22,304 bases of DNA from Prevotella sp. CAG:1058. Its GTDB lineage: Bacteria; Bacteroidota; Bacteroidia; Bacteroidales; Bacteroidaceae. Where the stretch lies: NCBI GenBank assembly GCA_000433175.1, contig HF986747.1:1-22304 (forward strand). Direction: 5' to 3'. Of the stretch, positions 1-8,772 are shown in pieces; the first letter of the stretch is position 1, and every line of letters begins with the position of its first letter. The translations under genes and the position numbers were made by a program. A model generated the notes under the pieces. That model did not search any database and was not told where the DNA came from. It saw only the letters and a list, made by a program, of their open reading frames with translations.

Positions 1-8
1 TTTCCGTA

Positions 9-257
9 ATGTTGCACTTGCTAGTTGACTCTGCCTTTCAAAAATACAAGATACCCAACTGCATTTTATGTAAGAATTACGTTGATTGTTATAATGGAAT
101 TGGTAAAATATGTCGTATGTATAAGAAATTACAAATATCAAAAATAGATAAATTTGACACTGCCCGTGCTAAAACTTGCAAATACTTTAATGTTGATCAA
201 GAAGAGATGGAAACCGTAATCAAGAATGGTATTGACTTAGATTACACAATTTTATAA
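9..257 (+). CDS. Cys-rich protein of unknown function, probably the 3' end of a longer gene
   Basis: I do not recognise this protein. The frame stays open from the left edge of the window, so the ATG at 9 may be an internal Met rather than the start; only eight bases are visible before it. The 82 visible residues are rich in Lys and Tyr and carry five Cys: a CxxC pair followed by a third Cys six residues on (CILCKNYVDC), a fourth in GKICRMYK and a fifth in KTCKYF. This spacing would suit a small metal-binding cluster, but no named family fits. The DNA is AT-rich compared with the genes to the right. No hairpin terminator is obvious after the TAA stop. Confidence 0.5.
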   Translation: MLHLLVDSAFQKYKIPNCILCKNYVDCYNGIGKICRMYKKLQISKIDKFDTARAKTCKYFNVDQEEMETVIKNGIDLDYTIL

Positions 258-462
258 AATACAAGAATTATCTTTATAATCATAAAAAGAGGATTGATAT
301 TATTATAATTTTTACATCAAACAATCAAAATCATTATCAACACTTTAAATATCTTGCAATCATTTATTCTATATAAAAACTATTCGTTTTGGCTAATATT
401 AACTCTTATAAAAGAATATATATAATGAATGATTAAACTTATTTAATTAGAATAAATAAAAA

Positions 463-492
463 CAGACTTAAAACAATTATGTTTTAAGTCTG
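463..492 (-). terminator. Rho-independent terminator closing the parA-to-pectinesterase gene set
   Basis: A perfect 12-bp inverted repeat (463-474 and 481-492, arm CAGACTTAAAAC) encloses a 6-base loop. Read on the minus strand it is followed by a U-rich run (the complement of the A-rich bases at 451-462). It lies 24 bases past the pectinesterase stop codon, as expected for the end of a leftward transcript. Confidence 0.85.
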
Positions 493-515
493 CTCATCAT
501 ATTAAGTATAAGAAT

Positions 516-1499
516 CTAATTAACTGCAGGAATCCAGTTTGAAGATGTCTTGAAAACGTTTTCAAGCGTAACCTGTGCAGCCTCTTTCTTTGTGAGCTGC
601 TTGCTCCACGCGGCCCTTTTGGCTGTATTGGCGCCTGCTCCCTTATTATTATACTCAAGATAGCGTGCTGTCTGCTCGTTTGACGTCTTGCCCCAGTTGT
701 GCCATCCGGCAGGCACGATATGCGCGCCGAGTTCACAGTTCATGAACAGTGTGTAAGCATACGGACGCCATGGACGGCCGAGGTAAACTTTAGTTACACC
801 TTCGGCAGCCGTCAGGCGGCAGTTATTGAACACGTAGCCATAGGCAACATCCTTCGGCGTAGAAGCCGCCGTAACGTACGAATCCTGCTTGCTGTGGATG
901 GTGCAGTTCTCGAACCATGCAGTCGAAGGGCCGAAGATAAAGTCGGTTGTACCTTCTATATAACAGTCCTTGAAATAAACACGCGTGCCGGGAGTGCCCG
1001 TATAGATGGTGTCCTGGTTACCCAGCAGGCGGCAATTCACGAACACGAGGCGGTCGCCCTCGGTGTGCAGTGCCACCGCCTGGCCAAGGCGTGCGGCATT
1101 GTTCTCTATCGTAATGTTCTTGAAGGTTATGTCTGTACCCTCAACCTTCACCGTGTACGTGCGGAAAGTGCCCATGGGCTGGTTGGTCCCGACAAGGCGG
1201 ATGTTGGCGTGGTCGTCGTATGTTATTATGGTATTCTCCACGCTCTCGCCGCAAATCTCGATGTTAGTAAGCCACGACGGTATGACAATCTTTTCCTTGT
1301 AAACACCGTTCTTAACGTATATAACCTTGTGGTACTCCATAAAGGCACGGCACACCTCAACGGCTTCGCCTATGGTGCGGAACTGTCCCGTGCCGTCCCT
1401 TGACACCACGAGCGTATCGGGATTATCGTAAGGATTTGCCGCCTTTGAGGCCGCAATGGCGCATACGGCAACCAGAATCGTGATAAAAATCTTCTTCAT
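516..1499 (-). CDS. Secreted pectin methylesterase (carbohydrate esterase family 8)
   Basis: The enzyme removes methyl groups from homogalacturonan, releasing methanol and opening pectin to lyases and polygalacturonases. A signal peptide is visible at residues 1-20 (Lys-Lys, hydrophobic core, ending SKA). The family signatures appear in order: QAVAL (140-144), QDT with the likely acid/base Asp163, DFIFG (186-190) with the likely nucleophile Asp186, and LGRPW with Arg242. The 327 residues equal a single-domain enzyme with no carbohydrate-binding module. Its ATG is 42 bases past the rel stop codon and no consensus promoter is seen between them, so it may be read through from the rel transcript. 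No other pectin gene is in the window, so it probably acts with genes elsewhere. The export route after the Sec signal (periplasm or beyond) cannot be told. Confidence 0.93.
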   Translation of the reverse strand: MKKIFITILVAVCAIAASKAANPYDNPDTLVVSRDGTGQFRTIGEAVEVCRAFMEYHKVIYVKNGVYKEKIVIPSWLTNIEICGESVENTIITYDDHANIRLVGTNQPMGTFRTYTVKVEGTDITFKNITIENNAARLGQAVALHTEGDRLVFVNCRLLGNQDTIYTGTPGTRVYFKDCYIEGTTDFIFGPSTAWFENCTIHSKQDSYVTAASTPKDVAYGYVFNNCRLTAAEGVTKVYLGRPWRPYAYTLFMNCELGAHIVPAGWHNWGKTSNEQTARYLEYNNKGAGANTAKRAAWSKQLTKKEAAQVTLENVFKTSSNWIPAVN

Positions 1500-1541
1500 G
1501 TTAATCTTAATATCTTATTACTCTTATGTATCCTTGTAAAA

Positions 1542-3812
1542 TCAGACAACCTGTATAATCTCTTGCAGGCCCTCGATATTCTTCAGTTTGCCCATAATGT
1601 TCTTAACATCGTCGCGGTCGTGGATGCGCAGTTCAAGCGTTCCGTCGAATATTCCTTCCTCGCATGAAACGACAATCTTATGTATGTTGACGTTCAATTC
1701 CTCAGAGAGGACTTGCGTAACCTCGTTAAGTATTCCTATGCGGTCAGTACCCTTTATCTCGATGGTCGCGTCAAAGAACAGCCGCCTGTGCATATCCCAC
1801 TTGGCGTCGAGTATGCGGTTGCCGAATCCGGCCTTCAACTTCGCAGCCACGGGGCATGTGCGTTTGTGTATCTCGATATGGTTCTTGCCGTCGATGAAAC
1901 CGAGTGCGTCGTCGCCGGGTATGGGGTGGCAGCATCTCGGGAAAATAAACTGGCTGATATTCTCGTCTGTGATGTAAATGGGCTTCTTCCTGTTGAAACC
2001 TTCCTTTACTATATAATAGTCAGGCTTCTTCTGCTCATGACCCTTTTTCCTGTCCTTGCCAACAAACGGGACGAACTTGCGCCAGGCAGCCGCCTTGTTC
2101 TGCTTCTTCTTGCCGGTAATCTCGTCAATATCCTTGTCGCCGAGGATTATGGTTTTGTCACCAAGGTTCTTGAACAAGGTCTCGGGCTTCTGCACCTCGT
2201 GGAAATCGCAAAGCTTATCGATTATCGACGAATTAGGCTCCAGCGAATATTTCTTAAGGAAAGCCGCAAGTATCTCCTCACCCTTCTTCTGGGTCTCCTT
2301 GGCCTCGCGCCGCAATATGGCCTGTATTTTCGCTTTAGCCTTGGCCGTCGAGGCAAAATTAATCCATGAGGGCTGCACATGCTGGGAGTTAGATGTTAGA
2401 ATCTCGACCTGGTCGCCGCTCTGCAACCTATGGCTTAAAGGTACAAGCTTGTGGTTGACCTTCGCTCCTATACAATGGCTACCGAGGAAAGTGTGTATCT
2501 GGAAAGCGAAATCAAGTGCGGTACAACCTGCCGGCATTGTCTTAATCTCGCCTTTTGGAGTAAAGACGAATATCTCGGAAGCAAACAGATTCAGCTTTAT
2601 GGCATCAAGGAAGTCCATTGCATCGGGCTGCGGATCGTCAAGTATTTCCTTGATGGTGCGCAACCAGTTGTTCAGTTCGCCCTCGTCCTCGTTTATCTCC
2701 TCGCCTTCCTTGTACTTCCAATGGGCGGCAAAACCCTGTTCGGCCACTTCGTCCATGCGGTCCGAACGTATCTGAACCTCTATCCAACGACCCTGCTTGC
2801 TCATAAGCGTTACATGTAAAGCCTGGTAGCCGTTGACCTTTGGATGGTTAACCCAGTCACGCAGGCGGTCGGGATGCGACTTGTATATCTGGCTTATCGC
2901 AACATAAATGTTGAAGCATTCGTTAACTTCCTCTTCACGCTTCTTCGGCTTGAAGATAATCCTGACGGCAAGTATGTCATAAATCTGGTCAAAGGTAACG
3001 TGCTTGTTCTGCATCTTGTTCCAAATGGAATAAGGACTCTTAACACGTGCCTTGATTTCATACTCAAGTCCCATTTTATCAAGAGCCTCGCGTATGGGTG
3101 CCGTAAAGTCGGCAAAAAGGGTTTCACGCGAAGCCTGTGTGTCTGCAAGCTGCTCCTGTATGCTCTTGTATTCCTCGGGATGCTCGAACTTGAAGCTGAG
3201 ATTCTCAAGCTCGGTCTTGATCTTATTAAGGCCAAGCCTGTTGGCAAGAGGAGCATAAATATATAGAGTCTCGCCGGCAATCTTATACTGTTTGTTGGCA
3301 GGCTGGCTTTCCAGTGTGCGCATGTTGTGCAGGCGGTCGCATATCTTGATAAGGATAACCCTAATGTCATCGCTCATCGTAAGAAGCAATTTCTTGAAAT
3401 TCTCTGCCTGCGCTGATGCCTGCTCGCCGAATATTCCACCCGAAATCTTTGTCAGTCCGTCAACAATCTGTGCTATCTTGTGGCCGAAAATATTCGCAAT
3501 GTCTTCAACCGTATAGTCGGTATCCTCGACAACATCGTGAAGCAGTGCCGCACTAATACTTGTCGAACCGAGTCCCATCTCAGAACATGCAATCTGGGCT
3601 ACGGCAATAGGGTGCATTATGTATGGTTCGCCAGAAAGGCGGCGGACACCCTTATGCGCCTGCTTGGCAAAATGAAAAGCCTTGGTTATCAAATCGACCT
3701 TCTTACGGTGGCGCGTCGACAAATAGCTGTCCAGCAAATGCTGGAACGCGTCATTAACCAGTTTCTCCTCGGCTTCTTCCCTTGTTTTATCAATATTGTT
3801 TTGCTCGTCCAT
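1542..3812 (-). CDS. rel: Bifunctional (p)ppGpp synthetase/hydrolase (RelA/SpoT family)
   Basis: This long RSH protein makes and degrades the alarmone (p)ppGpp in the stringent response. In the 756-residue form starting at the ATG at 3812, the HD hydrolase domain has an intact HDVVED motif (92-97); the synthetase domain has RVKSPYSIWNKM (256-267), NGYQALH (about 327-333) and EVQIRS (345-350); a TGS domain lies near 411-471; a conserved Cys pair in CCHP is at 627-630; and an ACT domain fills about 680-753. Both catalytic centres look intact, so the protein should be bifunctional. An in-frame ATG at 3863 would add 17 residues unlike family N-termini and would nearly abut the previous gene, so I prefer 3812 (MDEQNN). 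It follows the transglycosylase gene by 55 bases and is probably in the same operon. Confidence 0.96.
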   Translation of the reverse strand: MDEQNNIDKTREEAEEKLVNDAFQHLLDSYLSTRHRKKVDLITKAFHFAKQAHKGVRRLSGEPYIMHPIAVAQIACSEMGLGSTSISAALLHDVVEDTDYTVEDIANIFGHKIAQIVDGLTKISGGIFGEQASAQAENFKKLLLTMSDDIRVILIKICDRLHNMRTLESQPANKQYKIAGETLYIYAPLANRLGLNKIKTELENLSFKFEHPEEYKSIQEQLADTQASRETLFADFTAPIREALDKMGLEYEIKARVKSPYSIWNKMQNKHVTFDQIYDILAVRIIFKPKKREEEVNECFNIYVAISQIYKSHPDRLRDWVNHPKVNGYQALHVTLMSKQGRWIEVQIRSDRMDEVAEQGFAAHWKYKEGEEINEDEGELNNWLRTIKEILDDPQPDAMDFLDAIKLNLFASEIFVFTPKGEIKTMPAGCTALDFAFQIHTFLGSHCIGAKVNHKLVPLSHRLQSGDQVEILTSNSQHVQPSWINFASTAKAKAKIQAILRREAKETQKKGEEILAAFLKKYSLEPNSSIIDKLCDFHEVQKPETLFKNLGDKTIILGDKDIDEITGKKKQNKAAAWRKFVPFVGKDRKKGHEQKKPDYYIVKEGFNRKKPIYITDENISQFIFPRCCHPIPGDDALGFIDGKNHIEIHKRTCPVAAKLKAGFGNRILDAKWDMHRRLFFDATIEIKGTDRIGILNEVTQVLSEELNVNIHKIVVSCEEGIFDGTLELRIHDRDDVKNIMGKLKNIEGLQEIIQVV

Positions 3813-3867
3813 AACCGTGTCTTTATTTGTATTATAATGATTAAGGTAAAAGGTAAGGCGCAAAGCG

Positions 3868-5190
3868 TCACCTTACCCTGATTTTCTTTCCGGCACGTAT
3901 ATTGTTGCCTTTTATATTGTTAAGTCTTCTTAGCTTCGACACTGTGGTATTATTCCTTTCAGCTATTTCAGAGAGCGTGTCACCCTTCCTGATGGTCACA
4001 CTCTTAGACCTCGTGCGTCTCGTCCTTTTTTTGCGCGACGAGCTTTTTTTACTTGAAGAACTTTTACTTGAACTGCTGACTTTTGAAGAATTGTCAACCT
4101 CAACCAGCGAGCGCCTTGTAAACAGAGTCTCGGCCTGGTAATTGTAAATCGAGTCTTCGTTGGCAATGAACGTGTTTGTCATTGTGGCCGGCATGCGTAT
4201 TACAGAAGGCTTATTGCTTCCGTTTACGATATCGCGCCTGTATTGCGGATTTAAAGAACGCAGCTCGTCTATGTCGACACCGCAAACTTCGGCAATTTGC
4301 TTCAGGTGTACATCCCTGCTTACAATTATAGTATCGGTCTTGGCAGGCAACTGGGTCCTCATAGGACAGATGTTGTGTTCGCAATAATAGTTCATCACAT
4401 AATTAGCTGCAATGAACGCCGGCACGTAACCTCTCGTCTCACGTGGCAGGTAGGGATATATCTTCCAATAGTCGGCCTCGCCGTTTGCACGGTGAATGGC
4501 CTTGTTGATATTCTCCGGGCCACAGTTGTAAGCGGCTATCACAAGGCTCCAGTCGCCGAATATCTTATAAAGATCCCTCAAGTACTGTGCCGCTGCATAC
4601 GACGACTTTACAGGATCGCGGCGCTCATCCACAAGCGAGTTAACCTCAAGGCCGTACTGCTTCCCTGTCGCTACCATGAACTGCCACAGTCCCGCAGCTC
4701 CAACACGCGACGTTGCCTGCGGATTAAGTGCAGACTCGATAACCGGCAAATATTTAAGTTCGAGCGGAAGGCCGTAAGCTTCAAGAGCCTCTTCGAATAT
4801 CGGCGTGTAAAAATTAGACGCGCCGAGCATGTAACTGACCGAATGGCGTAAGCGCCCGGTATACCTGTCAATAAATTTCTGGACAATGTCGTTGTAAGGC
4901 ATTTCCATCACATTAGGCAGGCGCTTAAGCCTTTCTATGTAAACATCCTTAGGATAAGTTACGTTTTCGTCTTTCAGGTTACAATCATTGTCTGGCTGTA
5001 GATAAGTTTTTGAATAATATAAATTCAGCAAGCTGTCAACCTCGAAGTTCATGGCCTCGGGCACGTCAATAGCTTCTTCCTTCCCGTCATTATCGGTCAC
5101 AATGATTTCCTCCTTCTCGTTTTGCGCCTGCATCACGCAGTTTCCGCCGAGAATCATTGCGGCAATTGCAATAAAAAGTCTTTTCTTCAT
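3868..5190 (-). CDS. mltD: MltD-like lytic transglycosylase with LysM domain
   Basis: The protein cleaves peptidoglycan glycan strands, leaving 1,6-anhydro-muramoyl ends, and acts in the periplasm. Residues 1-22 form a signal peptide; Cys18 lies in GGNC, which is a poor lipobox, so a lipoprotein is not clear. The family 1 transglycosylase domain spans about 130-240, with catalytic Glu152 in the VIESALNPQA motif, then GAAGLWQFM (164-172) and AAYNCGP (219-225). A degenerate LysM-like segment lies at about 285-335, followed by a Ser/Lys/Arg-rich linker (365-397) and a clear C-terminal LysM (398-440, KGDTLSEIA). The order and length (440 residues) fit MltD-type enzymes of Bacteroidetes. It starts 50 bases past the DUF5683 gene, and the operon context suggests wall remodelling tied to growth and division. 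Confidence 0.93.
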   Translation of the reverse strand: MKKRLFIAIAAMILGGNCVMQAQNEKEEIIVTDNDGKEEAIDVPEAMNFEVDSLLNLYYSKTYLQPDNDCNLKDENVTYPKDVYIERLKRLPNVMEMPYNDIVQKFIDRYTGRLRHSVSYMLGASNFYTPIFEEALEAYGLPLELKYLPVIESALNPQATSRVGAAGLWQFMVATGKQYGLEVNSLVDERRDPVKSSYAAAQYLRDLYKIFGDWSLVIAAYNCGPENINKAIHRANGEADYWKIYPYLPRETRGYVPAFIAANYVMNYYCEHNICPMRTQLPAKTDTIIVSRDVHLKQIAEVCGVDIDELRSLNPQYRRDIVNGSNKPSVIRMPATMTNTFIANEDSIYNYQAETLFTRRSLVEVDNSSKVSSSSKSSSSKKSSSRKKRTRRTRSKSVTIRKGDTLSEIAERNNTTVSKLRRLNNIKGNNIRAGKKIRVR

Positions 5191-5240
5191 AAAATATAAT
5201 ATGTATAATATCTTCTGTTTCTATCTTAAGGTGTTTTATA

Positions 5241-6026
5241 TCAGAAATTTAGCAAGCACTGGACTCCAAACGACGATGAATTCAACGGATTAGACGACAT
5301 TCCGTTATTAATCACTGCCGGTTGTACTCTCAGGCTCAAATCGTTTGATATGTCAAATTCGGACAACGATGCATCAACATAAGCATCTATTACAGACAGA
5401 GCGTAAACACCTATCAAACAAAATATGCTCAAGTCGCGATACCTGCGGTAAAAGTCCTTACGCCGCCTGAAAAGGTCTTGGTAGCGTTCTTTATTCTCCG
5501 GCGTTATGGCATTGCCTAAATGCAGGAACTGGTTGTAGCTCTGCGTGTTAGGGTCATCATCCATTATGTCCATATAGGCCTGTGAGTAATCCTTTAGCAT
5601 TTGGTTGTTCCATCTTATTGCATAAAGACACCCCAAAAAACCTCCGTAAACTATCGGCAGTTTCCAGAACTTGCGGTTGTATATCTGTCCTGCTCCCGGA
5701 ATGACAATGGCCAGCCACATCGCCCGTTTTGCATCAGGCCGCCACGTCGCCCAGTCACGCTTCTCCTTTTTTGTTTTCAGCAACGAGTCGTTCGAGCCCG
5801 TACGGTCGAGATTGGCCGAATCGACGGCCGTAACGATTTTATCAATCGAATCGTTCAGGTTGGCGAGCACACCGCTGCTGTCGGCTTCCACCACCAACGA
5901 GTCTTCAACGGCACAGACCGGCATACAGGTATAAGCCTGCCCGTTTGAAGGCATTATGACGGCAATGAACATGCAAAAGAGAATGCACATTGGCACTTTG
6001 GAAAAAAGTCCCTTTATCCTATTCAC
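5241..6026 (-). CDS. DUF5683 family membrane protein
   Basis: This is a 261-residue envelope protein of unknown function. A hydrophobic N-terminus (about 10-30) looks like a signal anchor or signal peptide. A polar linker (40-95) leads to the family core: AMWLAIVIPGAGQIYNRKFW (about 102-121), a hydrophobic stretch at 123-137 and another at 198-216. The PGxGQIYNxxxWK signature is what I recall for DUF5683 of Bacteroidetes. The region between the hydrophobic parts (140-197) is rich in charged and aromatic residues. Only four bases separate its ATG from the parB stop codon, so the two are surely co-transcribed and perhaps translationally coupled. Its place between parB and a peptidoglycan enzyme is the only clue to its job. 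Confidence 0.85.
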   Translation of the reverse strand: MNRIKGLFSKVPMCILFCMFIAVIMPSNGQAYTCMPVCAVEDSLVVEADSSGVLANLNDSIDKIVTAVDSANLDRTGSNDSLLKTKKEKRDWATWRPDAKRAMWLAIVIPGAGQIYNRKFWKLPIVYGGFLGCLYAIRWNNQMLKDYSQAYMDIMDDDPNTQSYNQFLHLGNAITPENKERYQDLFRRRKDFYRRYRDLSIFCLIGVYALSVIDAYVDASLSEFDISNDLSLRVQPAVINNGMSSNPLNSSSFGVQCLLNF

Positions 6027-6030
6027 AACC

Positions 6031-6930
6031 TTATTGCTGGTCTTTCAGTTTGTCGAACATGTTGATTATCTGCTCCAGTTCCTTCTCATTTGAGAATGGG
6101 ATGCTGATTTTGCCCTTGCCTGCTGCCGACAACGACATTTGCACCGGAGTATTGAAGAAGTCGGAGAGTCTCTGTCTCAAGGCGGTAAACTCTTCAGGCA
6201 TTTGCTGCTTCGACGCAATCTTCTTCTTGCCGCTAACGATGTCCTCGCCGTTCTTCAGCTTCTGCACCATTTCCTCAACCTTACGAACCGAATATCCGTT
6301 CTTCTGTATTTCCTTGAACAGCTTGACCTGCAACGACGGACTGTCGACCGCAAGCAGCGCACGCGCATGTCCCATGTCGATTTCTTTGTTCTGAAGAGCC
6401 ATCTGCACCTGGGCAGGCAACTTCAGCAGGCGAAGATAATTGGCAATGGCCGTACGGCTCTTGCCCACACGCTCCGACACTTTTTCCTGCGTCATGCCCG
6501 TGCTCGACATCAGATGTTCGTATGCCAAAGCTATCTCTATGGCGTTAAGGTCTTCACGCTGTATGTTCTCGACGAGAGCCATTTCCATTATGTTCTCGTC
6601 GTTTATAGTTCTGATATAAGCAGGTATTGCCCTCAAGCCCGCCATCTGCGATGCCCGCCACCTGCGCTCGCCGGCTATAATCTGAAATCTGTTGACTTCA
6701 ATCTGGCGAAGTGTTATCGGCTGTATTATTCCTATTTCGCGTATGCTGTTGGCAAGTTCCTGAAGAGCAGTCGGGTCGAATTCCCTTCGAGGCTGGTTCG
6801 GATTAGCCTCAATCTGCTCGATAGGTATCTCGTTTATCGTCGAACTGCCCTGCGGGCGCACCTCGTCTGTTGATATCAGAGCATCGAGACCGCGTCCCAA
6901 GGCGTTGCCGTATCTTTTCTTTACTGCCAT
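6031..6930 (-). CDS. parB: Chromosome partitioning protein ParB (CTP-dependent clamp)
   Basis: ParB loads on centromere-like parS sites, closes as a CTP-dependent clamp, slides along DNA and recruits SMC and ParA. The N-terminal LGRGLDALI (11-19) is the usual ParA-stimulating leader. The ParB/Srx domain contains NPNQPRREF (43-51), the CTP-binding GERRWR (87-92) and ENIQREDL (121-128). A helix-turn-helix lies at about 147-169 (TQEKVSERVGKSRTAIANYL), and a C-terminal dimerisation segment ends the protein. The length of 299 residues is normal for chromosomal ParB. The gene follows parA by 42 bases. I looked for a parS-like 16-bp palindrome near the genes and did not find a convincing one. Confidence 0.96.
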   Translation of the reverse strand: MAVKKRYGNALGRGLDALISTDEVRPQGSSTINEIPIEQIEANPNQPRREFDPTALQELANSIREIGIIQPITLRQIEVNRFQIIAGERRWRASQMAGLRAIPAYIRTINDENIMEMALVENIQREDLNAIEIALAYEHLMSSTGMTQEKVSERVGKSRTAIANYLRLLKLPAQVQMALQNKEIDMGHARALLAVDSPSLQVKLFKEIQKNGYSVRKVEEMVQKLKNGEDIVSGKKKIASKQQMPEEFTALRQRLSDFFNTPVQMSLSAAGKGKISIPFSNEKELEQIINMFDKLKDQQ

Positions 6931-6972
6931 TTCGTTTTTATTTAATCGAAAAGTTTTATTCGGTTAAGACAA

Positions 6973-7734
6973 TCAGTTCTTGTTAATTATCTCCTTAGCC
7001 AAAGCCAGGTGGTTTTTGCTTCCTGTCGAGTCGGCGTCGTATAAAATTACGGGCAGACCGTGGCTCGGCGACTCGCTCAGTTTTACGTTACGTTGTATTA
7101 CGGTCTTGAACACAAGCTCCTGGAAGTGGCGTTTCACCTCGTCGTATATCTGGTTAGCCAGTTTAAGACGGCTGTCATACATTGTGAGCAGGAAGCCCTC
7201 AATCTCAAGTTTCGGGTTTAGCTTGCTCTTAATTATCTTGATGGTATTCAGCAACTTGCTGATACCCTCAAGCGCAAAATACTCGCATTGTACGGGTATG
7301 ATGACCGAGTTTGCCGCCGTCAGAGCGTTGACCGTTATCAGTCCGAGCGACGGAGAGCAGTCTATCAATATATAGTCGTAATCGTCTTTTATCGGAACAA
7401 GCAGGTTCTTTATTACCTGTTCCCTGTGCTCGATGTTGAGCATCTCAATCTCCGCACCAACGAGGTCTATGTGGCTTGGTATTATGTCAAGCCCGTCAAT
7501 GTCGGTCGTGTAGACTGCGTCGCGCACGTCGGCATTGTCGATGATGCATTCGTATAAAGTACAGTCTATGTCTTTCGTGTTGACACCAAGGCCGCTCGAG
7601 GCATTGGCCTGCGGGTCGGCATCGATTACCAGAACCTTTTTCTCTAATGTGGCGAGCGAGGCCGCCAAGTTGATAGTGGTCGTGGTTTTACCCACACCAC
7701 CCTTTTGGTTTGCTAATGCGATAATTTTTCCCAT
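6973..7734 (-). CDS. parA: Chromosome partitioning ATPase ParA (Soj)
   Basis: ParA is a deviant Walker ATPase that binds nucleoid DNA as an ATP dimer and moves ParB-parS complexes. In the 253-residue form the deviant Walker A KGGVGKTT is at 11-18, the A' motif DADPQ at 38-42 and Walker B ILIDCSPSL at 122-130. There is no N-terminal DNA-binding extension, as expected for the chromosomal type. I chose the ATG at 7734 (MGKIIALANQ) because family members start there; the in-frame ATG at 7752 adds only six residues with no family support. It is the first gene of the leftward set, with a promoter-like element at 7852-7859, which implies a leader of about 110 bases. Confidence 0.96.
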   Translation of the reverse strand: MGKIIALANQKGGVGKTTTTINLAASLATLEKKVLVIDADPQANASSGLGVNTKDIDCTLYECIIDNADVRDAVYTTDIDGLDIIPSHIDLVGAEIEMLNIEHREQVIKNLLVPIKDDYDYILIDCSPSLGLITVNALTAANSVIIPVQCEYFALEGISKLLNTIKIIKSKLNPKLEIEGFLLTMYDSRLKLANQIYDEVKRHFQELVFKTVIQRNVKLSESPSHGLPVILYDADSTGSKNHLALAKEIINKN

Positions 7735-7851
7735 CTTCAATATAATTGACAAGTTACGAACAGACGAGCAACAAGAAGATTGGCACTATCCGTATTACAA
7801 AACAATCCTCTTGCCTGTGCCTTGCCTGCTTGTCCTCTAAAAATTATTTTG

Positions 7852-7859
7852 CAAAAATA
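7852..7859 (-). promoter_or_regulatory. Promoter -7 element for parA
   Basis: On the minus strand this reads TATTTTTG, a full match to the Bacteroidetes -7 consensus TAnnTTTG. No good TTTG -33 element lies 19-21 bases upstream. It faces the surE promoter in the 197-base divergent gap. Confidence 0.45.
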
Positions 7860-7880
7860 CATATTTTATGCGAGATACAG

Positions 7881-7908
7881 TTGAATTAAACCTTTTTTCG
7901 TACTTTTG
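7881..7908 (+). promoter_or_regulatory. Promoter for surE
   Basis: TACTTTTG at 7901-7908 matches the Bacteroidetes -7 consensus TAnnTTTG. A weak -33 element (GTTG ending at 7883) lies 17 bases upstream, slightly short of the usual 19-21. Transcription would start near 7913, giving a leader of about 20 bases. Confidence 0.55.
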
Positions 7909-7931
7909 TAGGCGAAAGAAAATGATTTTTA

Positions 7932-8711
7932 ATGAAAATGATGAGACCGTTAATACTTATTTCCAACGACGACGGCTATCACGCCAAAGGTATCAACTCG
8001 TTAATCGACATGCTTTCCGACATGGGCGACATACTCGTATGTGCTCCTGAATCCGCCCGGTCGGGGTTCGCAACGGCTTTTTCCGCCACTACTCCGCTGC
8101 GTCTGAAACTGCGCCGCAAACACGAGGGGATGGAGATGTGGTCGTGCAACGGCACACCCGTCGACTGCGTTAAACTTGCATTAAGCGAACTTTGTCCGCA
8201 AAGACGTCCCGACATCGTGATAGGAGGTATAAACCACGGCGACAACGCCTCTGTCAACTCACACTATTCAGGCACAATGGGAGTAGTGCGCGAAGGGTGC
8301 ATGAAATATATTCCATCTGTGGCGTTCTCGCTTTGCGACTACCGTGACGATGCCGATTTCGAACCGTTGCGGAAATGTGTAAGAAGCATTGTATCAGGAG
8401 TTTTACGCGACGGACTGCCTAAAGGCGTATGCCTTAACGTCAATTTTCCCTTAGCAAATGAGTTCTACGGCATAAAGGTATGTCGAATGGCTCACGGAAC
8501 ATGGGGCAATGAAGTCGTTCGCGCACATCATCCGCGGGGTTACGACTACTTCTGGCTTGTCGGTGAATACACCAACGACGAACCTGACGCCGAAGACACG
8601 GACAACTGGGCTTTGCGCCACGGATACGTTGCAATCACGCCGACCACCATCGACGTTACGGATTATACGACGATGGAGCGCATGAAAGGTTTTGAGAAAA
8701 TAGTTCTTTAG
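7932..8711 (+). CDS. surE: 5'-nucleotidase SurE
   Basis: SurE is a metal-dependent phosphatase acting on nucleoside 5'- and 3'-monophosphates, linked to survival in stationary phase. The metal-binding NDDG is at 12-15, the SxxRSG loop near 41-45, NGTPVDCVKLAL at 73-84 and GGINHGDN at 98-105, all as in the family. The length of 259 residues is normal. The ATG at 7932 is followed by Met3 and Met4, either of which could also start the protein without affecting the domain. The stop codon lies inside a hairpin (8696-8731). I recall this gene as followed by lpxB in Bacteroidales, whereas here lpxB is about 3.1 kb away. Confidence 0.95.
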   Translation: MKMMRPLILISNDDGYHAKGINSLIDMLSDMGDILVCAPESARSGFATAFSATTPLRLKLRRKHEGMEMWSCNGTPVDCVKLALSELCPQRRPDIVIGGINHGDNASVNSHYSGTMGVVREGCMKYIPSVAFSLCDYRDDADFEPLRKCVRSIVSGVLRDGLPKGVCLNVNFPLANEFYGIKVCRMAHGTWGNEVVRAHHPRGYDYFWLVGEYTNDEPDAEDTDNWALRHGYVAITPTTIDVTDYTTMERMKGFEKIVL

Positions 8712-8731
8712 AAAGAAGCGAAACTATTTTC
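8696..8731 (+). terminator. Probable terminator overlapping the surE stop codon
   Basis: GAAAATAGTT (8696-8705) pairs perfectly with AACTATTTTC (8722-8731); part of the 16-base loop can pair further (CTTT with AGAAG). The surE TAG stop is in the loop. The bases after it are A/T-rich but hold only short T runs. Confidence 0.5.
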
Positions 8732-8772
8732 ATAAATACATTTTGACATTAGCGGTTGGCTATGTCAAGTAA

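Noticed and set aside
699..1403. Long plus-strand open frame opposite the pectinesterase gene
   Set aside because: It lies entirely opposite a gene with full family motifs and its translation resembles no protein; it is a shadow of GC-rich codon use.
6931..7931. A parS site near parA/parB
   Set aside because: I searched by eye for a 16-bp palindrome of the TGTTCCACGTGGAACA type and found none with enough matches.
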